Positions 42,258-48,671 of a stretch of DNA of 64,000 nt are shown one piece after another (positions within the stretch are counted from its first letter, which is position 1; each line of letters begins with the position of its first letter). The notes under the pieces were generated by a model that was not told the DNA's origin, ran no database searches, and worked only from the letters and a program-made list of their open reading frames with translations. Made by a program: the position numbers and the translations under genes. Source of the DNA: Spirochaetaceae bacterium (GTDB taxonomy: Bacteria; Spirochaetota; Spirochaetia; Treponematales; Treponemataceae). The DNA lies in the NCBI GenBank assembly GCA_017614995.1, contig JAGAAX010000010.1, positions 62,001 through 126,000 on the forward strand. The letters run 5' to 3'.

Positions 42258-42267
42258 GGAGGTTATT

Positions 42268-42726
42268 ATGAAAAAGACATTTATTACAAAAACAGCAGTA
42301 ATTGCGGGATTAATGTTTGTGGCAGCAACTTTTAGTGTAAGCGCAAAACCTAATCAACCGCCGGCAACAAGCAAAACGACTACAGTAGTAACAACTACAA
42401 CAACAACGACTACAACTACAGCAGCTCCTGCCAAAAAACCGACAGCAAAAGCTCCTGTAAAACATCAGCCGCCTAAAATGCATGGACATCCAGAACCTGT
42501 TCATCATCATATAGACCACCATAAAAAAGACCCGAAAAGACCTGACCCCAAAACTGTTCGGGTTGAGCCAAAGCATTATGAACCCTCAAGATGCCACGAG
42601 CCGCCAAAACAGGAGGTAATCGTAGTTGAGTCTGGCAGTGATGTTGCCAAGAAAGCAGCGACTGTTGCTGTTGTCGCCGCGGGTGTTGCCACCATTGTTT
42701 CTATCACCGCCTTGCTCGCAGATTAA
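42268..42726 (+). CDS. Exported Thr-tract, His/Pro-rich protein with C-terminal hydrophobic segment
   Basis: 152 residues. A signal peptide ends FSVSAKP. Then comes a Thr-rich tract (residues 35-51, mostly Thr), an Ala/Pro/Lys stretch, a His-rich segment with HGHPEPVHHHIDHHKKDP that could bind divalent metal, and a C-terminal hydrophobic stretch (about 127-150) that may anchor it. Low-complexity composition makes homology searching unreliable. A strong ribosome site, a structured leader and a strong terminator suggest an abundant small envelope protein. Function is unknown. Confidence 0.75.
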   Translation: MKKTFITKTAVIAGLMFVAATFSVSAKPNQPPATSKTTTVVTTTTTTTTTTAAPAKKPTAKAPVKHQPPKMHGHPEPVHHHIDHHKKDPKRPDPKTVRVEPKHYEPSRCHEPPKQEVIVVESGSDVAKKAATVAVVAAGVATIVSITALLAD

Positions 42727-42770
42727 AAAGCGGCTCGAAAAATAATTTAAAAACGTTTTGTTATTGCCCT

Positions 42771-42805
42771 AGAGCACGTTGCGAAAGCAGCGTGCTCTTT
42801 CTTTT
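42771..42805 (+). terminator. Strong rho-independent terminator
   Basis: A 12-bp stem AGAGCACGTTGC/GCAGCGTGCTCT with a GAAA loop (42771-42798), then TTTCTTTT. Confidence 0.93.
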
Positions 42806-42843
42806 ATTGATTTTTTGCTGTATTTTGTCATATCGGAGAAAAA

Positions 42844-43773
42844 ATGAAAAAGTCAATTTTAGTTTTATTCATGGGTTTTATGCTCATTAATGTTTTTGCA
42901 AATGAAAAATATGAAAACAATAAATATTTTTGCACAACTGACCGTCTGAAACTTAGAGAAAGTCCAAGCCTTGATTCAAAACTCATTACTGTTCTTGATA
43001 AACTGACTGCAATTGAGTTTTTGCAGAAAGGTGAAGTGCAGACTATTAGCGAAATGTTACCTTCAACAGAAGTTGTTGAATACAATGACAACTGGGTTAA
43101 AGTAAAGACTGTTCCGTCTCAAAACAACAAGTCTGTTACCGGCTGGGTTTACGGTGCTTATATTACACCGCTGATTGAATGTGAAGCTTTTCTTGATTCA
43201 AAGGTTAAGTGCCTGTACTGTGATTTTTATACAGTTACTAATAGAACTGGCGGCGAGCAGAATGTAACTTATTATTTTCTCGAAAACGGAACAAGCATTT
43301 TTAAGACATTAACAATACTTGTCAGTCAGCATGACGGTCCGAACTGGGGAGCATCAAGCTATCTTTTCCCAAGAACAGAGAATAATAGAAAATATCTTTA
43401 TGTTTCAACCAAAAGTTCTTCCGATACGTTTTATTCCGATAGTATTGAACGCTATGACATGACTGACTACAAAAATCCGGCATGGCAGGAAAACAATTCC
43501 AAATATATAGAAAGCATAAGAAAAGAATACTTATCAAACTATGTACACTTTAGTTCTGGAAAAGAAGAAAGATTTCACGTGTCTCAAAAGACACCGCTTT
43601 ACAAAGAACACAGCTTTGATTCAGAAATAATTGCAGCCATCTTGCCGGATGAAAAAATCTTTTTTACAGACATAGAGCACCTCTATTTTGAAGATACAAA
43701 ATCAGGCTTTTGGCTAGCGGTAAAGAATCAGTCAGAACAATCCGGCTGGCTGTGGATTGACTGTAATAATTGA
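42844..43773 (+). CDS. Exported protein with two SH3b-type domains
   Basis: 309 residues. A signal peptide ends INVFANE. An SH3b domain (about 25-105) carries the typical start DRLKLRESPSLDSKLI and end GWVYGAYITPL. A middle domain follows, then a second SH3b-like module (about 235-305, FHVSQKTPLYKEHSFDSEIIAAILPDE to SGWLWIDC). SH3b modules bind peptidoglycan or peptides in many exported proteins. Site GGAG precedes the ATG by 6 bases. It starts a run of paralogous-looking exported genes (to 47259). Confidence 0.8.
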   Translation: MKKSILVLFMGFMLINVFANEKYENNKYFCTTDRLKLRESPSLDSKLITVLDKLTAIEFLQKGEVQTISEMLPSTEVVEYNDNWVKVKTVPSQNNKSVTGWVYGAYITPLIECEAFLDSKVKCLYCDFYTVTNRTGGEQNVTYYFLENGTSIFKTLTILVSQHDGPNWGASSYLFPRTENNRKYLYVSTKSSSDTFYSDSIERYDMTDYKNPAWQENNSKYIESIRKEYLSNYVHFSSGKEERFHVSQKTPLYKEHSFDSEIIAAILPDEKIFFTDIEHLYFEDTKSGFWLAVKNQSEQSGWLWIDCNN

Positions 43774-43808
43774 GATAGAAGCCATAACACACACTTTAGG
43801 AGTAAAAA

Positions 43809-44489
43809 ATGAAAAAACTGTCTGTATTTAGTATTTTGCTTTTTTTAGTTTTATCAAACTGCTTTTCGTTTCCTTCAAGCGGGGAAATACTGAAAATGTA
43901 CCCAAACTTGAAACATTATAAGATTGATAATTTAAACTTCTATTATTCTGAAAAAATTGCGAAATTAGATGTTGATAATTATGGCAAAATATTGACGTTC
44001 AAAAACCTTGAAAACACATATATAGCATGGGATGGAATAAATAAATTTAAATATATTTTTATTAAACAAGGTGACAATGAATTATTTGTTCATCCTGGAT
44101 ACAGTATAATAATTACCGATTCTGGAAATATCTACATGGAATATAAACTTGCTTCGGGCAGAGCCGCATATTCCATTGAAAAATATAAAATTGAAAATGG
44201 AAAGATAGTGCTTGTTCCGCAGCCTTTTTATTATTTGGGAATAAAACAAAATGCCGATGTGCCTTTTACAATTTTATGCGAACCGGACGGGAATGCTTCT
44301 GTTGTAGCAAATATTGCAAAGGATACAGAAGTCGAAGTAATCGGTGTAAAAATCATAAATGATGAAAAATGGGTCTTAATAAAATCAGGTTTAGGACTTA
44401 CCGGCTGGGTAAAATTATTTTTTATAGAACCCGAACATGCAAATTTTCATCGTGCCTTTTTAGACATCTTGAGTGATTCAAACCCATAA
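43809..44489 (+). CDS. Putative lipoprotein with C-terminal SH3-like domain
   Basis: 226 residues. The N-terminus FLVLSNCFSF gives a lipobox (LSNC). The C-terminal 65 residues form an SH3-type module (CEPDGNASVVANIAKDTEVEVIGVKI to GLTGWVKLFFI). The middle part (KYIFIKQGDNELFVHPGYSIIITDSGNIYMEYKL is the central region, residues 80-115) resembles the region between the SH3 modules of the preceding gene. Its leader (CATAACACACACTTTAGGAG) is nearly the same as that of the next gene, suggesting duplicated expression modules. Confidence 0.72.
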   Translation: MKKLSVFSILLFLVLSNCFSFPSSGEILKMYPNLKHYKIDNLNFYYSEKIAKLDVDNYGKILTFKNLENTYIAWDGINKFKYIFIKQGDNELFVHPGYSIIITDSGNIYMEYKLASGRAAYSIEKYKIENGKIVLVPQPFYYLGIKQNADVPFTILCEPDGNASVVANIAKDTEVEVIGVKIINDEKWVLIKSGLGLTGWVKLFFIEPEHANFHRAFLDILSDSNP

Positions 44490-44510
44490 CATACACTTTA
44501 GGAGAAAAAA

Positions 44511-45929
44511 ATGAAGAAGCACATCTTATCAATCTTGGTACTTGGAATTTTTGCTATTGTTCCACTTATAGCAAATCAGAAAACTGAATACAGCATTCAG
44601 ATAAACGACAAAATCACAATCGGAACCCGGCGTGCCTATGAATGCAGCGCTACAATTGCACATCTTGCAGGCTTCCAGGAATTCAATCGTGCTGATTTTC
44701 AGCAGAACTATCAGGCATACGATGAATATTTTTCAAAATACATGGAAGATAAAAGGGTAGAGAAGGCAATTTCTTATTATAACAACCTCCGAAGCTTCAA
44801 GGGCTTTTCTTATGATGCTGTTGCAGATATTGCCACATATCTTTCTTCAGACTGTCATTCCTTCAGAGCACCTGTCGAGGTTGTTAGGAAGAATTTACAG
44901 AAACGTTGTGGAGATCCGAAAAAGCTTCAGCAGATTATTGCAGATTTTTATGATGCTACAGATTTTGCAAGTTTTTATGAATCTCAAATTCCAGTTTATG
45001 AGCAGGCTGTTCAGGTGCTTTATGCAAACAAAGACACAATGATTACAGGCGTACAGGAACTGGAAAAATACTACAGAACAGATGTAAATGACATTTTTAT
45101 TTCAGTTTCTTATATTACAGGACACAACAATTATGGAACAAGCTTTAATGATGGTGCAAATACTTATTTTGAACCACAGTATGGAGCCGGATATTTTGAT
45201 GTAAATCTTTTTGTTCATGAATTATCTCATCCGTTCTCAAATAAGGCTGTAGATGAAATAAAGAAGAATAAAAAGCTTATGAAGCTGGTAAAAAGAGATT
45301 TTAAAGGCGAGAAGAAAAAAGCAATGGAATCTCAGGCTTATGGGCAGGTTGAAGTCTATCTTTATGAGCTTTTCAACCGTGCAAACACAAATAATATCTT
45401 AAAGGGCTTTTGTGATGATATTTATGTAGCCATGAGCGTTGTAAATGACAAACGTAAACGTTTTGATGAAATCAAAGAAGTAACTGATCTTATGAACCGT
45501 TACAGGCTCGGAAGCTACAAAGATATTTATGATTTTTTACCTGAGCTTGAAGAAGAGTATATTAAGATTCTTGAAACCGTTGATACAAATCCTCTGGCAT
45601 TTAAATTATCAGCCGAGGATACAAAAAGTTTTACATTCCTTGATAAGACTTATGAAGCAGAATACTGTGGTATGCAGGATTTGACAGGATTTATGGATTA
45701 TGCCTGCCGTAAATACTGGCGTCTAAAGGATGCATATCAGGATGTTTATATGTACGAAACCTTTGATTATCTGCCGTATAGCAATTATCCGTTTCAGGTA
45801 AATACAGGAGATGTATTCAGAATTGAATATCTTAAAACTGATGGAAGCGGCTATATTGAATATCTTCGCGCAGACGGTGATGAGATGTACGGCGAACCGT
45901 CAACCAAGGGCTTTTATACGGAATTTTAG
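44511..45929 (+). CDS. Exported HExxH protein (DUF4932-like putative metallopeptidase)
   Basis: 472 residues with a signal peptide ending IVPLIANQ. The zinc-metallopeptidase motif HELSH lies at residues 236-240 in VNLFVHELSHPF, within a domain that resembles DUF4932. A candidate third ligand Glu occurs about 40-50 residues later (AYGQVEVYLYELFNRA), where gluzincins carry it. A separate C-terminal beta domain starts near residue 365. It probably acts in the periplasm or outside the cell. The ribosome site TTTAGGAG is shared with the upstream gene's leader. Substrate is unknown. Confidence 0.78.
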   Translation: MKKHILSILVLGIFAIVPLIANQKTEYSIQINDKITIGTRRAYECSATIAHLAGFQEFNRADFQQNYQAYDEYFSKYMEDKRVEKAISYYNNLRSFKGFSYDAVADIATYLSSDCHSFRAPVEVVRKNLQKRCGDPKKLQQIIADFYDATDFASFYESQIPVYEQAVQVLYANKDTMITGVQELEKYYRTDVNDIFISVSYITGHNNYGTSFNDGANTYFEPQYGAGYFDVNLFVHELSHPFSNKAVDEIKKNKKLMKLVKRDFKGEKKKAMESQAYGQVEVYLYELFNRANTNNILKGFCDDIYVAMSVVNDKRKRFDEIKEVTDLMNRYRLGSYKDIYDFLPELEEEYIKILETVDTNPLAFKLSAEDTKSFTFLDKTYEAEYCGMQDLTGFMDYACRKYWRLKDAYQDVYMYETFDYLPYSNYPFQVNTGDVFRIEYLKTDGSGYIEYLRADGDEMYGEPSTKGFYTEF

Positions 45930-45930
45930 A

Positions 45931-46017
45931 ATGAGAAATGAAGAAGCAAAAACACTGATACTGAATCAGATTTTTGATGATTTATTAAATGAATATTGTC
46001 TTGTAGAAAAGGAATAA
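45931..46017 (+). CDS. 28-residue reading frame, possible coupled small peptide
   Basis: ATG at 45931, one base after the stop of the HExxH gene; ends at 46017, three bases before the next start. The peptide MRNEEAKTLILNQIFDDLLN plus eight residues is acidic and helical. It may be a real coupled small protein, or only a spacer that delivers ribosomes to the next gene. No homology can be judged. Confidence 0.3.
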   Translation: MRNEEAKTLILNQIFDDLLNEYCLVEKE

Positions 46018-46020
46018 AAA

Positions 46021-47259
46021 ATGAAAAAACTGAGTTTAATTATCTTTGCTTTAGTTTGCGCATTGTTTTCTGTTTTTGCAGATGACGGACATGGATATGT
46101 AAACCCGACTCTTGGCGGTTTTGTAATTCAAAATAGCACTGCTATAGAAATGACAGATGAGGTTGTTGAAATTTGGGAAGATCATGTTAAAGTTACTTTT
46201 CATTTTACAAATCTGACTGATGAGCCGCAAAAAGTTACGGTCGGCTTTCCTGTAAAATGGGAAGAACGCAGTGGTGTCGGAAGTCATGGTGAAGACCAGC
46301 CTATTGATGACACGCCTGAATTAAGAGCCAAAATCGAAGATTTCTATAAATTTAAAAGCACCTGTAACGGCAAAGTGCTTGCAAGAAAGCTTATTGCAAA
46401 TGCTCGTAAAAATCCAGGCGAATATGAAGATAAATGTGATTTCTGGTTTGTAACCGAACTGACTTTTGCACCAAAACAGGTTCTTGAAGTTATAGACGAA
46501 TATAATCATGGACCTAGAAGCATAGATGACAGCATAGGCTATTTTGAAAACATATTTGAATATATTCTTACAACAGGCAGTTCTTGGGCAAATGTCATTA
46601 AAAGTGCAGAAATAATATTTCATTCAAAGAATATCTACCTCTGGCCGCTAAATGCAAAATCATTTAAAAATATAGAGCCAACTATTCTTAATCTTGAAAA
46701 TTTATGTCTTGAAGGCATTTCTTGCTCTTATCCGCCGGCTTCAATTTTTTATGATACAAAAAAAGATGAAGTAAAAGTTATCTGGGAACTGAAAAATATA
46801 AAGCCAAAAGAAAATTGGAAAGTAGTTTTCAACGGCTATTGTAGGGGTGATTTTCCTATAAACTGGATTACGCCGTTTTTATTAAAAGACGATCCTGTGC
46901 TTGATAATTTATATAATCATAGATTTTTATATTTGGATGAGCATCGAAAATATTTTGAAATGACGCCGTATGATGATTTAGTAAAGACCTTCTCGAAAGA
47001 AGATTTTAAGGCAGAAATTATCGAAATATATGAAAGAAGTTTTGTCCGTATACAGAAAAAAACAGAAATTTCAAAAATATATGCGCAATATCTGATAAAT
47101 TCTATTTATGCGCTGCACAACTATAAATTTAAAAACAAAAAATGGGCGGATATGTTCAGCCAATTTTCATGGTACAAGCCCGAAATTTCTTCAATTTCAG
47201 AAAAAGACTTTTCGGCTGAAGAAAACGTCATAATAAAGCGCCTGCAAGAATTCAGATAA
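46021..47259 (+). CDS. Exported protein with DUF4424-like domain and C-terminal YARHG-like domain
   Basis: 412 residues. A signal peptide ends FSVFADDG. The N-terminal domain (20-270), starting GYVNPTLGGFVIQNSTAIEMTDEVVEI is the opening segment (residues 25-51), is rich in beta strands and looks like DUF4424 (TNLTDEPQKVTVGFPVKW). The C-terminal part has a YARHG-type motif: SIYALHNYKFKNKKWADMF then SQFSWYKPE, with Ala-Leu-His in place of Ala-Arg-His. YARHG domains are extracytoplasmic and may bind cell-wall or host ligands. AAGGA precedes the ATG by about 8 bases. It ends the exported cluster. Confidence 0.72.
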   Translation: MKKLSLIIFALVCALFSVFADDGHGYVNPTLGGFVIQNSTAIEMTDEVVEIWEDHVKVTFHFTNLTDEPQKVTVGFPVKWEERSGVGSHGEDQPIDDTPELRAKIEDFYKFKSTCNGKVLARKLIANARKNPGEYEDKCDFWFVTELTFAPKQVLEVIDEYNHGPRSIDDSIGYFENIFEYILTTGSSWANVIKSAEIIFHSKNIYLWPLNAKSFKNIEPTILNLENLCLEGISCSYPPASIFYDTKKDEVKVIWELKNIKPKENWKVVFNGYCRGDFPINWITPFLLKDDPVLDNLYNHRFLYLDEHRKYFEMTPYDDLVKTFSKEDFKAEIIEIYERSFVRIQKKTEISKIYAQYLINSIYALHNYKFKNKKWADMFSQFSWYKPEISSISEKDFSAEENVIIKRLQEFR

Positions 47260-47299
47260 GCACCTGCAATACTTTAGCTGGGAACGGCGGATTTTTCGT

Positions 47300-47578
47300 T
47301 TATCTATAAATCAAAGGATAGTTTTCAGGATTTTCGAGACTTTCTAATTCTATATCAGCATCAAGTTCGTCCCAATGGAGATTACCCGAAAAGTCTGCCG
47401 TAACTTCGGCTATCTGTTTAATAGTTGCAGTTTCAAATACGGGATAGTCTTTATAGCTGATAAAATATTCTTTATCGTTAGTTAGAATCCAGATTCCAAA
47501 AGGTGAGATATTTGTTACTTCTGCCTTAGTTGCAACCAAAGTGTTTGTTCCAGTCTGCATTAATATCCTTTTGGTCAT
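47300..47578 (-). CDS. DUF2442-family protein
   Basis: 92 residues. The DUF2442 core reads ISPFGIWILTNDKEYFISYKDYPVFETATIKQI, spanning residues 24-57. Members are small beta proteins often encoded beside another small gene in mobile or toxin-antitoxin-like contexts; their role is not settled. The ATG shares one base with the stop codon of the upstream small gene (TAATG), so the two are translationally coupled. This is the last gene of a three-gene minus-strand operon. Confidence 0.85.
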   Translation of the reverse strand: MTKRILMQTGTNTLVATKAEVTNISPFGIWILTNDKEYFISYKDYPVFETATIKQIAEVTADFSGNLHWDELDADIELESLENPENYPLIYR

Positions 47579-47883
47579 TATAGCTTGAATTTTACCTCTT
47601 TATTCAAGAAGTCACATATATCCATCTTTTCATACCAGCTTAGCACAGTGACTGCATAATCTAAAGCTTTTACATCATAAATATCACTGATATAGCAATC
47701 AATTATTGGATGAATAAATCCTCTGGCTGCAACGTTTTCATTTTTTTCTAAAATTTGAGAATAGCAATCTATTAATTCTTTTATAAAAATTTTACCCAAA
47801 TTTATACTCTTTATTTTGTTTTCATCTTCTAATAATTCAGAAAATTTTATTATGCTTTCAGCCATATATTCAGACATTTTCAT
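47578..47883 (-). CDS. Unknown small protein coupled to DUF2442
   Basis: 101 residues, mostly helical by composition (SIIKFSELLEDENKIKSINL), with no signal or membrane segment. I do not recognise a family. It lies 8 bases after the nitroreductase gene and overlaps the DUF2442 start by one base. The arrangement, a small helical protein followed by a coupled small beta protein, resembles toxin-antitoxin pairs, but nothing in the sequence proves this. Confidence 0.65.
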   Translation of the reverse strand: MKMSEYMAESIIKFSELLEDENKIKSINLGKIFIKELIDCYSQILEKNENVAARGFIHPIIDCYISDIYDVKALDYAVTVLSWYEKMDICDFLNKEVKFKL

Positions 47884-47891
47884 AGTGTTAT

Positions 47892-48554
47892 CTATTTTAT
47901 AAACGAAACAACTTCGTCTTTGGCTTTGCGTGGGGTTGCGCCTGTGACAGCATCAGCTTTTGATTTGTCGTATTTTCCGATTAAAATAACAGCTTTTGCG
48001 TTCATGGTTTCTGGAATTTCGAGTGCTTTTTTGTATTCAGCCTGATTCTCACCGTTCAACGCAATTGTAGGTGAACTTATGATTTTTGTGCCATATCCAA
48101 GAGAAACGGCTTCAATTGTCATAAGCTGTGTCGCAAGGCCTGCGTCAAACTCGCTGCCGTCTTTTGCACTTATTATGATTGCAGCAGGGCTGTCTCCCAT
48201 TCCTGCTTTTGCGCCAGATGAAGCAGGTGGCGGAGGCGGCAGTTTATCACCGTCAGGCGCAGACATTCGTTTCATGCCGGAAGCCATATCTTTTGAAATT
48301 TTGTCCAGTAATTCCTTGTTAGTAACAACAGAAAAATGCCATGGCTGACCGTTCATAGCACTCTGCGTATTTATGCCTGCCTTAACGATTTTTTCAAGAT
48401 CAGAAAGAGGAACAGCTTCCTGTGTAAAAGCCTGAATTGTCGGAATATCTTCTATAAAAGAAAGGTTTGTTCCAGAGGCTTCAGATTTACTGCAAGATGC
48501 AAAAACAGCAGTAAAAGCTGCTGCTGCAAAAATCAAGTTAATATGCTTTTTCAT
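47892..48554 (-). CDS. Lipoprotein-anchored nitroreductase-family flavoprotein
   Basis: 220 residues from the ATG at 48554, 6 bases after GGAG. A lipoprotein signal (AVFASCSK box) precedes a nitroreductase fold. The FMN-binding segment is INTQSAMNGQPWHFSVV (about residues 66-82). The other landmarks are AGMGDSPAAIII, LMTIEAVSLGYGTKIISSP and AVILIGKYDK. A proline-rich loop with PPPPPASSG replaces part of the usual cap. Most relatives are cytoplasmic NAD(P)H oxidoreductases, so export would need FMN and an electron donor outside the cytoplasm. First gene of a three-gene operon. Confidence 0.83.
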   Translation of the reverse strand: MKKHINLIFAAAAFTAVFASCSKSEASGTNLSFIEDIPTIQAFTQEAVPLSDLEKIVKAGINTQSAMNGQPWHFSVVTNKELLDKISKDMASGMKRMSAPDGDKLPPPPPASSGAKAGMGDSPAAIIISAKDGSEFDAGLATQLMTIEAVSLGYGTKIISSPTIALNGENQAEYKKALEIPETMNAKAVILIGKYDKSKADAVTGATPRKAKDEVVSFIK

Positions 48555-48621
48555 TTTATACTCCATTGTATAAGCTCGAATTAATTATAATGTACATCAA
48601 TAATATTGGCTTTTGCAAATT

Positions 48622-48651
48622 TTGACACCCTGTTGCTGATTGGTGTATTAT
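48622..48651 (+). promoter_or_regulatory. Predicted feo promoter with a dyad
   Basis: A perfect TTGACA (48622-48627), 18 bases, TATTAT (48646-48651). ACACC and GGTGT arms (48625-48629 and 48641-48645) sit between or within the boxes and could be part of a metal-repressor site. Confidence 0.65.
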
Positions 48652-48671
48652 AGCCACAAGCAGGAAAAACA

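Noticed and set aside
41918-42267. glmS ribozyme or GlcN6P riboswitch upstream of glmS
   Set aside because: I looked on the minus strand for the conserved double-pseudoknot core and a cleavage-site context and found neither; the Shine-Dalgarno is plain.
45811-46017. 68-residue frame overlapping the end of the HExxH gene
   Set aside because: Most of it is an out-of-frame read of the HExxH gene; only the last 28 codons, starting at 45931, have a case.
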